64,000 nucleotides of DNA from Haloferax massiliensis. Its GTDB lineage: Archaea > Halobacteriota > Halobacteria > Halobacteriales > Haloferacaceae. Positions 36,493-48,052 of this stretch are shown here, one piece after another. A program made the translations under genes and the position numbers. Position 1 is the first letter of the stretch, and the number at the start of each line of letters is the position of its first letter. The DNA lies in contig NZ_CSTE01000002.1 of assembly GCF_001368915.1 (NCBI RefSeq), positions 1,736,961 to 1,800,960 on the forward strand, given 5' to 3'. The notes under the pieces were generated by a model. That model was not told the origin of the DNA, did no database searches, and worked only from the letters and a program-made list of their open reading frames with translations.

Positions 36493-38490
36493 CTACCGCG
36501 TCCCCTCCTCGAAAAAACCGGTGACGAGCTTTCGCTGGGCCGCGCGGAGGTGCTGGTGAAACGTCGCCCGCGAGACGTCCATCGCCGCCGCGAGCTCGTC
36601 GCCGGTCACGGCGTGGGGCCACTCGAAGAAGCCGCCGAGATGCGCGAGCTGGAGCGCGGTCTGCTGTCTGTCGGTGAGCGCCGCGTTCACCTCGGCGGCG
36701 AACCCCCGACCCGTCCGCGGCGGGGCCGACCGCTCTCTGACCGCCCGGAGTTCGACGCCGGCGGCCGCCCCCGAGAGGTCGTCGAGTAGCGCCCGCCCCG
36801 CGCCGCGGTCCGGGACGACCGCGGTGAACCGACAGCCGTCACGGTCGGCTTCGAGGCCGCGAAGCCGCCCGCCCGCGTCGGCAACGAGGTGCGTCAGCGA
36901 CCCCGCGTCGAAGACGACCTCGTAGAGGCCGACGCCGTCGCCGCGGGGGAGCCGGGTCACGCCGGCCACGCCGGGGAAGTCGCCATCGCCATCCACATCG
37001 GCCTCGACGTCCGCGAGTCCGTCTGTCGGGGGGTCCGTCGAGACGAACAGGCTGAGCGTCCCGTCGTCGTGAGAGATCGCGCCCTCGTAGTCGAGCGCGC
37101 ACGCCCCCGCGACGGCGAGTCGGACCAGCGGTTGCGTCTCGTCGCGCACCTCGATTTCGAGTTCGAGTCGCTCGTCGGACAGCAGCGACCGCCGGCTCTC
37201 GAAGGCGTCGATGGCCGCGCCGACCGCCCGCCCGAGCGTCCCGAACACCACCCGGACCTGCTCGTCGAGTTCCGCGGCGTCAGTGTAGACGGTCAACACG
37301 CCGTAGAGCGTCTCGCGGTGGACCAGCGGAACCGCGATGGCCGAGTCGAACGGGACGACCGGCTCGGCGGAGACGCCCCCCTCGCCGACGGTCGCCGACT
37401 GGACGGTTCGCGTCTCGGCGGCGCGAGCGGTGGGGTCGTCGGGGTCGGACCGGTCGATTTCGAGATCGTCGAGGAATCCGGTGTCGGCTCCGGCCCGCTC
37501 GTTGGGAACGATGACCGCCGGCGAGAGGTCGCAGTGGCCGACCCACGCGCAGTCGAACGAGCCGGCGGCGGTGACCCGGTCGCAGACGGCGGCTTCGAGC
37601 TCCCGTCTGCTCTCGGCGCGGACGAGCGCGCTCGTCACGTCACCCAACAGTCCCTCGATGTGCTCGACGAGCGTCTGGAGGCGTGCGCGCTCCTCGTCGA
37701 CTCCGGCGGCGTACCGCTCGGCGGCCGCCTCGGCGCGCACGCGCTCCGTGATGTCAGTCTGGAAGCCGACGTAGTGGGTCACCTCGCCGTCCGGCCCGCT
37801 CAGGGGCGCGACGTCGACCCGGTTCCAGAACGTCTCGCCGTTCGCGCGGTAGTTCAGCAGTTCGACCGACGCCGACTCCTCGGCCTCGATAGCGCGGCGG
37901 AGTTCGGCGACGCGCTCGGGGTCCGTGTTCGGTCCCTGAAGGTATCGGCAGTTCCGCCCCAGCGCCGCGTCGGCCGAGTAGCCGGTCATCGTCTCGAACG
38001 CCTCGTTGACGTAGACGAGCGGTCGGTCGGGCAACGAGCAGTCGGCGACGGTGATGCCGACGGGGGCCTCGTCTATCGCCTGTTCCTTCAGGTCCTCCGT
38101 TATCTCGCTCGCGGCCGCCGCGCCGCGGCGACGCCACGCGACGGCGCTCTCGACCCGCGCCGGGAGCCGCTCGAAGAGGTTCGAATCGACGACCGGGACC
38201 ACGTCTGCCGCGCCGGCGTCGCGGGCGGCCGCCGCCGAGAGGTCGCCGTCGGGCGGGACGACGACCACGAGCGGGACCGCGATTGCCCCGTGGACCGCCT
38301 CGACGTCCGCGAGCCGGTCGGTCGCGAGCACGACGCAGTCGACCCGTTCGTCGGCGGCGCGCCGGCCCACTGCCTCGACGGACCCGGCGACCGACACCGA
38401 AAGCGGCGAGAGCGCGTCCACGAGTCGCTCCCGGTCGACGGCGGGACCGACGACCGCGAGGACGCGGACGGGAGACGAAGTGGCGTCCAT
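36493..38490 (-). CDS. LOV-GAF-Bat type light/redox-responsive transcriptional regulator
   Basis: A 665-residue multi-domain regulator. Residues ~7-120 resemble a degenerate receiver domain. Residues ~135-260 are a PAS/LOV domain with GRNCRYLQGPNTD, the flavin-binding LOV signature with its photoactive cysteine (Cys181), plus WNRVDVAPLSG and HYVGFQTDITERV. A GAF-like domain occupies ~295-450. The C-terminal ~220 residues match bacterio-opsin activator proteins, ending in an HTH_10-type DNA-binding region (LTDRQQTALQLAHLGGFFEW ... VSRATFHQHLRAAQRKL). The start MDATSSPVRV at 38490 is used. The gene lies between atpB and atpD. Target genes are unknown. Confidence 0.88.
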   Translation of the reverse strand: MDATSSPVRVLAVVGPAVDRERLVDALSPLSVSVAGSVEAVGRRAADERVDCVVLATDRLADVEAVHGAIAVPLVVVVPPDGDLSAAAARDAGAADVVPVVDSNLFERLPARVESAVAWRRRGAAAASEITEDLKEQAIDEAPVGITVADCSLPDRPLVYVNEAFETMTGYSADAALGRNCRYLQGPNTDPERVAELRRAIEAEESASVELLNYRANGETFWNRVDVAPLSGPDGEVTHYVGFQTDITERVRAEAAAERYAAGVDEERARLQTLVEHIEGLLGDVTSALVRAESRRELEAAVCDRVTAAGSFDCAWVGHCDLSPAVIVPNERAGADTGFLDDLEIDRSDPDDPTARAAETRTVQSATVGEGGVSAEPVVPFDSAIAVPLVHRETLYGVLTVYTDAAELDEQVRVVFGTLGRAVGAAIDAFESRRSLLSDERLELEIEVRDETQPLVRLAVAGACALDYEGAISHDDGTLSLFVSTDPPTDGLADVEADVDGDGDFPGVAGVTRLPRGDGVGLYEVVFDAGSLTHLVADAGGRLRGLEADRDGCRFTAVVPDRGAGRALLDDLSGAAAGVELRAVRERSAPPRTGRGFAAEVNAALTDRQQTALQLAHLGGFFEWPHAVTGDELAAAMDVSRATFHQHLRAAQRKLVTGFFEEGTR

Positions 38491-38619
38491 GCCGAGACGT
38501 AGACGGCGAGACGTAAGGAAGTTCCCGCGGGCGACGCGCGGCCGCACGGCTCGAAGAACGAACGGCGCGAATAGAAGAGGAGAATCGAACCGAGGGACGA
38601 ACGCGGCGTTCGCCGCGGT

Positions 38620-40026
<1,407 letters not shown>

Positions 40027-40030
40027 GGTC

Positions 40031-41791
<1,761 letters not shown>

Positions 41792-41797
41792 GTTTGG

Positions 41798-42118
41798 TTA
41801 TTCGTCCATCAGATCGATACCGATTGCTCTCTTGATCTGGTCACGGAGGCCGCTCGCGCCGCCGGAACCGCCGAGCGTCACGAGCGTCGGCTCGATGCTT
41901 CGCTCGACCGACTGCCGCGCGGTACGCGAGAGGTGGTCGAGGTCGTCTTCGTGCATCACGATGATGCCGACGTCCTCGTCCTCCAGCGTCCGCGTCACGG
42001 CCTCGTCGAGTTCGTCGTCCTTCGCTTCGTCCGGGACGTTCTCGAACTTGCGGACACCCGCAAGCCGAAAGCCCGTGGTGAAGTCCGGACTGCCGATAAC
42101 TGCGATTTCCTGGCTCAT
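41798..42118 (-). CDS. atpF: A-type ATP synthase subunit F
   Basis: The 106-residue central-stalk subunit F, with the Rossmann-like fold pattern of the family: EIAVIGSPDFTTGFRLAGV at the N-terminus, DEDVGIIVMHEDDLDHL in the middle, and a C-terminal helix. Its ATG overlaps the atpC stop by 4 bases and its stop is 6 bases from the atpA start. Confidence 0.96.
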   Translation of the reverse strand: MSQEIAVIGSPDFTTGFRLAGVRKFENVPDEAKDDELDEAVTRTLEDEDVGIIVMHEDDLDHLSRTARQSVERSIEPTLVTLGGSGGASGLRDQIKRAIGIDLMDE

Positions 42119-43161
42119 ATGGTGACCAGCTCCTCTTCTATTGCATCGGGGTCCAGCCCGGCCTCGCGGCCGCGGGCGATCGCCCGAATGTTGTCGACCT
42201 CGCGCTCCTTGGCGAGGATGTACGAGACGATTGGCGTGACAGAAAGCGGGAACACGTAACCGAGCGTGTCCGCGTACTCCAAGAGCGCCGCGTCGAGGGC
42301 GCGCTCGAAGCCGATGAGGCTGTCCGCCTCTTCGAGGTCCGAGAGGGCCGACGAGAGGCGGTCGCCGTACCGGCTGTCACGGATCTTCGACACCAGTTCG
42401 TCCGGACTGGTCGCCAGCGACGCGATCTCCCCGGCGCGGAACAACGCACCGCCCTCGATGAAGTAGTCCACGGGGTCGAGGTCGGTGCCGCTGCGAGCGA
42501 TTCGGAGCGCGTTGCGGGCGTTTCGGAAGTCTATCTCCGCCTGGAGGAACTCGTGGTACTGCTCGGTTTCCTCGCTGACGACGAGCCCTTCGAGCAACTG
42601 CTCGTAGAAGGCGCGGTCGACGGCGTTTTCGAGCGGAACGAGAACGCCCACGGTCTCGAAGTCGTCGTACGCCTTCGCGAGTCCCTCTCCGAAAACCGTC
42701 CCCGACAGCTGTTCGACGACCTCCTCGATCTCCGTCGCATCGAGCAGACGCGAGATGAGGCTGTCGCTGAACTCCCCGGCGCGGATGAGGTCGGCTTCGA
42801 CCTCCTCGCGGGGGGTGTCGGAGTAGAGGCCGCGGATAATCGTCTTGACGTTCCACGCGTCGAACTTCCGGAGGTAACGCGCGATGAGGCCGTAGAGGCG
42901 GCCGCCCGACCAGTCGAGGATGTCGTTGAACTGCTTCGCCAGGTTCTGGTTCAGCGCGTACTCGATGAGGTCGACGCCGGAGAACCGACTCCCGAGGGCG
43001 TTGATCTCGGTCTCGTACTCCGAGTCCTCCATGAATCGGGCGATTTCGGCCGGACTCATACGGACCAGTTTGCGGTAGTCCTCTTCGCCGAACAGCGCAC
43101 TGCGCCGCGCTCGAACACGAGCGATAACGTATTCGGGATTCGAGCCGCCAGCAGTGCTCAT
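42115..43161 (-). CDS. atpC: A-type ATP synthase subunit C
   Basis: The 348-residue subunit C (homologous to V-ATPase subunit d), the funnel that joins the central stalk to the membrane ring. It is almost wholly helical. Recognised parts are NPEYVIARVRARRSALF, LRKFDAWNVKTIIRG and the C-terminal FPLSVTPIVSYILAKEREVDNIRAIARGR (in part). It overlaps atpE by 4 bases and atpF by 4 bases. Confidence 0.95.
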   Translation of the reverse strand: MSTAGGSNPEYVIARVRARRSALFGEEDYRKLVRMSPAEIARFMEDSEYETEINALGSRFSGVDLIEYALNQNLAKQFNDILDWSGGRLYGLIARYLRKFDAWNVKTIIRGLYSDTPREEVEADLIRAGEFSDSLISRLLDATEIEEVVEQLSGTVFGEGLAKAYDDFETVGVLVPLENAVDRAFYEQLLEGLVVSEETEQYHEFLQAEIDFRNARNALRIARSGTDLDPVDYFIEGGALFRAGEIASLATSPDELVSKIRDSRYGDRLSSALSDLEEADSLIGFERALDAALLEYADTLGYVFPLSVTPIVSYILAKEREVDNIRAIARGREAGLDPDAIEEELVTI

Positions 43162-43742
43162 TGGTCGTCGAACAGTCGCGTACTCACTTCCTTCAGGTTG
43201 TCCTCCCAGACTGTGTCGAGGACCGAGTCGAAGGTGTTGTTCACCCGAACGCGCGAATTCGTGCCTTCGACCACGACGCCACCGAGGCAGTCGCGCTCAC
43301 CGGCAAGTTCGTAACCGTCGTAATTGGAGAGGATATCTTCGAGGAGGCCAGCGTCGGACGCACGGCCGTAGACGAGGACCTCGTCCTCGTCTTCGAACTC
43401 GACGGAGGCGGCGTCGAGGAGGGTTTTGGTCAACTCCTCGCGTCGGTCGCCCTCAAGCTCTGCGAGCTCGGTCTCGACCTGCTCGCGGACGCGCTGAAGC
43501 ACGTCGCGGCGGGCGCTCAGCCGGGCCTGCTTGGCTTCGAGCTTCGCGCTGGAGAGCGCCTGTTCGCGCTCCCGTTCGAGTTGTCGCTCAACTTCGGCCT
43601 CGCGCTCTTCGACGAGCGCTTCGGCTTCGGCCTCGGCTTCGGAACGAATCGTTTCGGCTCGTTCTTCGCCGGCCTCTTTGATTTCCTCCGCACGTGCGCG
43701 GGCTTCGTCTCGGATGTCCTCAACAACGTTGTCCAAACTCAT
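43158..43742 (-). CDS. atpE: A-type ATP synthase subunit E (peripheral stalk)
   Basis: A 194-residue peripheral-stalk subunit. The N-terminal ~100 residues are a highly charged coiled coil (EARARAEEIKEAGEERAE...). The C-terminal globular domain has LLEDILSNYDGYELAGERDCLGG and NNTFDSVLDTVWEDNLKEVS (given in parts). It pairs with AtpH in the stalk. The start is 21 bases after the atpK stop. Confidence 0.95.
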   Translation of the reverse strand: MSLDNVVEDIRDEARARAEEIKEAGEERAETIRSEAEAEAEALVEEREAEVERQLEREREQALSSAKLEAKQARLSARRDVLQRVREQVETELAELEGDRREELTKTLLDAASVEFEDEDEVLVYGRASDAGLLEDILSNYDGYELAGERDCLGGVVVEGTNSRVRVNNTFDSVLDTVWEDNLKEVSTRLFDDQ

Positions 43743-43763
43743 GATGGGAAAGAGAGGGGGTGC

Positions 43764-44021
43764 TTAGGCCGCGAAGACAACGACCAGCGCGAGGATGACG
43801 AGGGTCTCGGGGAGAACCGTAAGGATCAGCCCGTTGACGAAGAGGTCCTCGTCTTCTGCGATGGCGCCCATCGCGGCGGAACCGATGCCACGCTCCGCGT
43901 AGCCGGCGCCGAAGGCGGCGAGACCGACGGCCAGGGCCGCCGCAGCGTCGGAGGTAATAGCGGGTGAGGAAGCGGCTTCACTCTGCAGTACAGTCATGAG
44001 GGGTTCGATTGCTTCAATCAT
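43764..44021 (-). CDS. atpK: A-type ATP synthase subunit K (membrane rotor ring)
   Basis: An 85-residue rotor-ring subunit with two hairpin helices (about residues 25-48 and 60-84). The ion-carrying acidic residue lies in the second helix (LILTVLPETLVILALVVVF), and the glycine-rich AALAVGLAAFGAGYAERGIGSAAMG forms the first. The single-hairpin form implies one ion site per protomer. The start MIEAIEP at 44021 is chosen over an in-frame ATG 75 bases upstream that lies in promoter DNA. It has its own likely promoter, in keeping with its need for many copies per enzyme. Confidence 0.95.
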   Translation of the reverse strand: MIEAIEPLMTVLQSEAASSPAITSDAAAALAVGLAAFGAGYAERGIGSAAMGAIAEDEDLFVNGLILTVLPETLVILALVVVFAA

Positions 44022-44048
44022 TGTGTGTTCCTGAGTACCGGATTGTCG

Positions 44049-44177
44049 TCTCCGAACGTCCGTATGTGCTGGCAGCCGTATCATAAAGGTTCCCAAAACG
44101 TTCGGAGCAGTCTGTCTACGACGGTGGAATCGTCGTCATTGCAAAAGCAGTCGCTCCGAACGGACAAAGTCAAAAAA
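44049..44177 (-). promoter_or_regulatory. atpI terminator and atpK promoter region with alternating inverted repeats
   Basis: Between atpI and atpK (171 bases, no gene) the minus strand shows a T6 tract (44172-44177) 16 bases after the atpI stop. A TATA-like ctttatga follows (44081-44088), ~60 bases before the atpK ATG. The string ctccgaacg occurs at 44050-44058 and within gctccgaacg at 44153-44162, and its exact inverse cgttcggagc at 44099-44108. The middle copy can pair with either outer copy. Confidence 0.5.
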
Positions 44178-44192
44178 GGACCGATTAGAGGG

Positions 44193-46382
44193 TTAGTCTT
44201 CGGTCGTGAACTCGCGGTCGTAGCCGAACGGCATGTACTCGCGACCGCCGCCCTCGAAGAACTTGTTGAAGAACTCGACGTATTCGAGACGCACGGCCTG
44301 CAGGCCGGCGCTCGTGACGCCGAGCGCGAGGACGACGAGGTGGCCGACGACGAGGACGAGCAGCCCGCCCACGACGCCCGCGGCCCCCGAATGGAAGAGA
44401 CCGCCGAACATGACTTCGGTCACCTCGTGGCCGTGGTACATATCGCCGACGTGATACATGTGGCCCAGACCGAAGTGCCACTCCGCCTCGCTCCCTTCGC
44501 CGGTGACGAACACGCCGAAGACGAGCAGGTTGACGGCGAACGCCATCGACGCCTTCGCGATGAGGACCGCGCCGAGACGCGTGTACGACAGGACGTTCGA
44601 CAGCGGGGCGGCGAACTCGACGAGTTCGGCCAGTTCGGCCATCCCGAGCAGCACCGCGCCGAGCATGTACAGCCCGAAGCCGACCCAGCCGACGGTGAAC
44701 GAGAAGCCGGAGAAGCCGAGCGGGATGAGCCCGTCAGCGGCGAACGTGGTGAACAGGAACTCCGGCGGGACGCCACCGAGGGCGTCGCTGAAGATCCAGA
44801 TCCACAGCCCGTTCAGCATGAGGATCCACGAACCGCTTTCGAGGACCGCCTCCTTCGCGCCGTGGAGCTCGTAGCTCTCGACGAAGTCGAAGATGTAGCC
44901 CACGTTGACGTGGATGATACCGACGACGACGCTCACGGTGAGCCAACCGAGGGCCCACTCAGCGGTGGCCGGCGACAGCCCCTTCTCGATGGGCGGGTGC
45001 GACAGCCCGAGCATCCCCTCCCAGAAGTACTGGGTGATGAGGTGGAAGCCGAATATCTCGCCGTAGAGGATGCCGAACAGCGTCGTGAACAGCCCCGCGG
45101 CGAGGGTGACGCCACCCATGCTCTTGAGCGCGCCGTCGTCGAACTTCGAGTAGAGGAAAAAGCCGATGGCGGTGTAGATGACACCGTACCCGAAGTCACC
45201 GATCATGAACCCGAAGAACGTCGGGAACGTCAGGAACAGGATGACCGTCGGGTCGAACTCGTAGTAGTTCGGGCGGTTGACCGCCTGAACGAGGAGTTCG
45301 AACGGCTCGACCGCGCCGCCGTTCTTCTGGACGACCGGTGGGTCGTCGCTGGACATCGAGACCGTTCCGCCGTCGGTGGCCGCGACCGCACTACCGCTCT
45401 CGGCGACCTCTTCGCGCGCGTGGTCGTGCCCGTCGCGCGAGAACTCGGCGCGTTCGATCTCTTCGACGTCGACGTGCTCGCCGACGGCGTCCTTCAGCCC
45501 GGTTGCGAACTCGTTGTATCGCTCAGTGGGAATCCAGCCCTCTGCGACGAAGGCGTTCTCGGTCGTCGCGAACGACAGCGGCGCTTCCGTCTTCTGGACG
45601 TCGATCGCCAGTCGCTCCTCGGCCGCGAGGAGGAACTCGCCCTCTTCGACGGCGATGTCGTTCAGTTCGGACTCGACGGTGTTGAGCTTCGATTCCAGCT
45701 CGCGCTTCTGCTGCTGGAGGTCCTGGATGTAGTCTTCGGGGCTCCCCTCGGCGTCCGGGATTTCGAGCGTCGCGAAGTCCGTGCCGACGAGCGCGTCCAC
45801 GAGCGCAGTCTCCGACGCGTCCTCCGTGGGACGGCCGAAAATCGCGTGGGTTCGCTCGCCCGAGAATATCTCGTAGGCGTTGATGTCGTCGGCGTCGACG
45901 ACCGCTCGCTCGACGGTTTCGACCTTCCCCTGACCGACGACGACCTGCAGGGACTCGTAGCCCGAAAGCAGGTCGAGGTCGATTCCGAGGTCGACAAACG
46001 GCTCCATCGCGTCGACCTCTTCGTCGATGTCGTCGAGGCGGCTCCGCAGTTCGGAGCGACGGTCGTCCAGTTCGTTGACCTCGGTGCGGATCTCTTCGAG
46101 GGGCTCTTCGAGCGCGTCGTCCGGGACGATGCGCTGGCGGCCGGCCTCGGTCTCTTCGACGCCGAGGATGCTCTTGAGCGAGCGGATGGTGACGAGTTTA
46201 TCGGAGGCGCTCTCGGCGCCTTCGATCGGCGTCCCCGTCTCGAATCCGAACTCCTCCCGCCACGAGCCGTCGTATTCGGTGACGTGCAGCAGTCGGAGGT
46301 CGTGGGTAGCTTCGATGACCTCGGGCATGACGCCCTTCGAACCGGTCACCGAGACCTTGCTCATCTGCTCAGGTCTGAGCAT
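44193..46382 (-). CDS. atpI: A-type ATP synthase subunit I (a-type stator)
   Basis: A 729-residue subunit with a long cytoplasmic N-terminal arm (about 1-370, coiled coils around DLQQQKRELESKLNTVESEL) and a membrane domain of about eight helices. The membrane half includes FPTFFGFMIGDFGYGVIYT, LFGILYGEIFGFHL and LSNVLSYTRLGAVLIAKASMAFA, the last carrying the essential stator Arg. The start MLRPEQMSKVSV at 46382 overlaps atpH by 14 bases; MSKVSV at 46364 is the alternative. Confidence 0.95.
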   Translation of the reverse strand: MLRPEQMSKVSVTGSKGVMPEVIEATHDLRLLHVTEYDGSWREEFGFETGTPIEGAESASDKLVTIRSLKSILGVEETEAGRQRIVPDDALEEPLEEIRTEVNELDDRRSELRSRLDDIDEEVDAMEPFVDLGIDLDLLSGYESLQVVVGQGKVETVERAVVDADDINAYEIFSGERTHAIFGRPTEDASETALVDALVGTDFATLEIPDAEGSPEDYIQDLQQQKRELESKLNTVESELNDIAVEEGEFLLAAEERLAIDVQKTEAPLSFATTENAFVAEGWIPTERYNEFATGLKDAVGEHVDVEEIERAEFSRDGHDHAREEVAESGSAVAATDGGTVSMSSDDPPVVQKNGGAVEPFELLVQAVNRPNYYEFDPTVILFLTFPTFFGFMIGDFGYGVIYTAIGFFLYSKFDDGALKSMGGVTLAAGLFTTLFGILYGEIFGFHLITQYFWEGMLGLSHPPIEKGLSPATAEWALGWLTVSVVVGIIHVNVGYIFDFVESYELHGAKEAVLESGSWILMLNGLWIWIFSDALGGVPPEFLFTTFAADGLIPLGFSGFSFTVGWVGFGLYMLGAVLLGMAELAELVEFAAPLSNVLSYTRLGAVLIAKASMAFAVNLLVFGVFVTGEGSEAEWHFGLGHMYHVGDMYHGHEVTEVMFGGLFHSGAAGVVGGLLVLVVGHLVVLALGVTSAGLQAVRLEYVEFFNKFFEGGGREYMPFGYDREFTTED

Positions 46383-46701
46383 CAACCGCCTCCTCGAATT
46401 GGCCGATGGCGAACTCGACCGCGTCGTCGATGTGGTCTTCCGCCTCGGCAACTAGTTCGTCGCGGGCCTCCTCGCCTTCTTCGAGGATACGTTCTCGCTC
46501 CGCCTCTATCTCCGCGCGTCCCTCCTGTAGACGCTCGGATTCGAGTTCCGCGGCCTCTTCTTCGGCCTCGGAGCGAATCTCATCGGCTTCGCTACGCGCC
46601 TCCGCGACGAGTTCCTCACGTTTAGCCTCGGCCTCTTCAACGATGTCGTCGGCCTCCTGCTCGGCCGTTTTGATTCGTTCGAGAACCTCTTGTCTCGGCA
46701 T
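46369..46701 (-). CDS. atpH: A-type ATP synthase subunit H (peripheral stalk)
   Basis: A 110-residue, wholly helical, strongly charged coiled-coil subunit (MPRQEVLERIKTAEQEADDI ...) that forms the peripheral stalk with AtpE. It is the first gene of the ATP synthase cluster. The start at 46701 is supported by a TATA-like box 30-39 bases upstream; in-frame codons farther upstream cross that box. Confidence 0.93.
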   Translation of the reverse strand: MPRQEVLERIKTAEQEADDIVEEAEAKREELVAEARSEADEIRSEAEEEAAELESERLQEGRAEIEAERERILEEGEEARDELVAEAEDHIDDAVEFAIGQFEEAVDAQT

Positions 46702-46730
46702 ACTCGTATCACAGGAACGTTGCACAAGCG

Positions 46731-46740
46731 CTGTATAAGG
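46731..46740 (-). promoter_or_regulatory. Promoter of the atp operon
   Basis: On the minus strand ccttatacag lies 30-39 bases before the atpH ATG, giving a predicted leader of only ~10 bases. The divergent methyltransferase gene starts at 46856 with 154 bases between the two start codons. Confidence 0.5.
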
Positions 46741-46855
46741 TGTTTGCGGAAAGTTTGCGACAGACCCCCGAAAGGCGCGACCGAGACCCCCCTCGAACGC
46801 CGACTCGCGCGGCGAATCCGCACCGTTATCATCGGTGAGTCCTAATCCCGGCGCG

Positions 46856-47479
46856 ATGGGAGTCCTCGAAAACAAAGCGCGGGCCCGCCTGTTCTACAAG
46901 TACCTCTCGAAGGTGTACGACCGGGTGAACCCGTTCATCTGGAACGAGGAGATGCGCGACGAGGCGCTGGAGATGCTCGACATCCAGGAAGGCGACCGCG
47001 TCCTCGACGTGGGCTGTGGCACCGGCTTCGGAACCGAGGGACTGCTCCGCTACACCGACGACGTTCACGGCCTCGACCAGAGCATCCACCAGATGCAGAA
47101 GGCGTGGGAGAAGTTCGGCAAGAACGACGAGGTCCGGTTCTACCGCGGGGACGCCGAACGGCTCCCCTTCGCTGACGACACCTTCGACGTCATCTGGTCG
47201 TCCGGCTCCATCGAGTACTGGCCGAACCCGGTCACCGCGCTCGAAGAGTTCCGCCGCGTCGTGAAACCGGGGAACAAGGTGCTCGTCGTCGGCCCCGACG
47301 ACCCGAAGTCCGGCGTCTTCCAGAAACTGGCGGACGCCATCATGCTGTTCTACGACGAGGAGGAGGCCGACCGGATGTTCGAGGCCGCCGGCTTCGTCGA
47401 CATCGAACACCACATCCTCCAGCGCCAACCCGGTAGCCCGCGGGCCATCGTGACTATCGCGCGCGCGCCGGAGGAGTAA
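46856..47479 (+). CDS. SAM-dependent methyltransferase, quinone (MPBQ/VTE3-like) type
   Basis: A 207-residue class I methyltransferase. Motif I is VLDVGCGTGFGTEG (about residues 48-61), with post-I HGLDQSIHQMQ and motif II FDVIWSSGSIEYWPNP. The N-terminal segment ARLFYKYLSKVYDRVNPFIW, followed by NEEMRDEALE, closely recalls plant VTE3 and cyanobacterial MPBQ/MSBQ methyltransferases rather than UbiE. Haloarchaea make menaquinone with extra ring methyl groups, so a methyl-menaquinone role is plausible; this is inference. The start MGVLENKARAR at 46856 is used. Confidence 0.8.
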   Translation: MGVLENKARARLFYKYLSKVYDRVNPFIWNEEMRDEALEMLDIQEGDRVLDVGCGTGFGTEGLLRYTDDVHGLDQSIHQMQKAWEKFGKNDEVRFYRGDAERLPFADDTFDVIWSSGSIEYWPNPVTALEEFRRVVKPGNKVLVVGPDDPKSGVFQKLADAIMLFYDEEEADRMFEAAGFVDIEHHILQRQPGSPRAIVTIARAPEE

Positions 47480-47530
47480 GCCCCAACCGCGCCGAGGTCG
47501 ACTCGGGCGCTCGTTTTCGCCGCGGCCGAC

Positions 47531-48013
47531 TCACGACGCTCTCGCTTCGAGCGCCGCGACCGGCGTGTCGCCGTCGAAGACGCGAACGGTCACCGTCGCA
47601 CCCGGTTCGATGCCCGGGTCGTTCGTCCCAGCCAGTTCGAGCGTCGCCGTCTCGCCGACGGTCCACCGCGAGTCGGCGGCGGCGTTGAACGGGCCGGTCG
47701 GGCCGGGTCGGAAGCCGCTGGCCGAGAAGAACGGCACGGGCGGTTGGTGCGCGAGCGGCTCCCCATTCACGGAGATTCGAACCGCGAGCGAGTCCACGTC
47801 CAGCGGCGCGCCGCCCTCGTGAACCAGCGACAGCGTGTCACCCGAGACGGACAGCGACAGCGCCGTGGGCCGCGTCGGGGTCGGCGAGGAGTCGGCCGCG
47901 TCGAACGCCGCCGCGCCGACGGCGGCCGCGACGACGACCACGAGGCCGATGAGGAGCACGCTCCCGAGGAGCACGGACGAGCCGCGGGTCGAGTTGCGGA
48001 ACTGGCGAGGCAT
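47531..48013 (-). CDS. Type IV pilin-like secreted protein
   Basis: A 160-residue protein with a class III-like leader: basic N-terminus, RGSS, then a 24-residue hydrophobic helix (VLLGSVLLIGLVVVVAAAVG). An acidic beta-rich domain follows, including LSLSVSGDTLSLVHEGGAPLD, a fold seen in haloarchaeal pilins and archaellin-like proteins. It probably is processed by PibD-type peptidase and assembled or anchored at the surface (inference). The leader lacks the perfect RAVSPV consensus of PilA pilins. Confidence 0.75.
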   Translation of the reverse strand: MPRQFRNSTRGSSVLLGSVLLIGLVVVVAAAVGAAAFDAADSSPTPTRPTALSLSVSGDTLSLVHEGGAPLDVDSLAVRISVNGEPLAHQPPVPFFSASGFRPGPTGPFNAAADSRWTVGETATLELAGTNDPGIEPGATVTVRVFDGDTPVAALEARAS

Positions 48014-48052
48014 CGAGACGGGGTGGCCCCGTCATGGGATAAGAAGCTCCGG

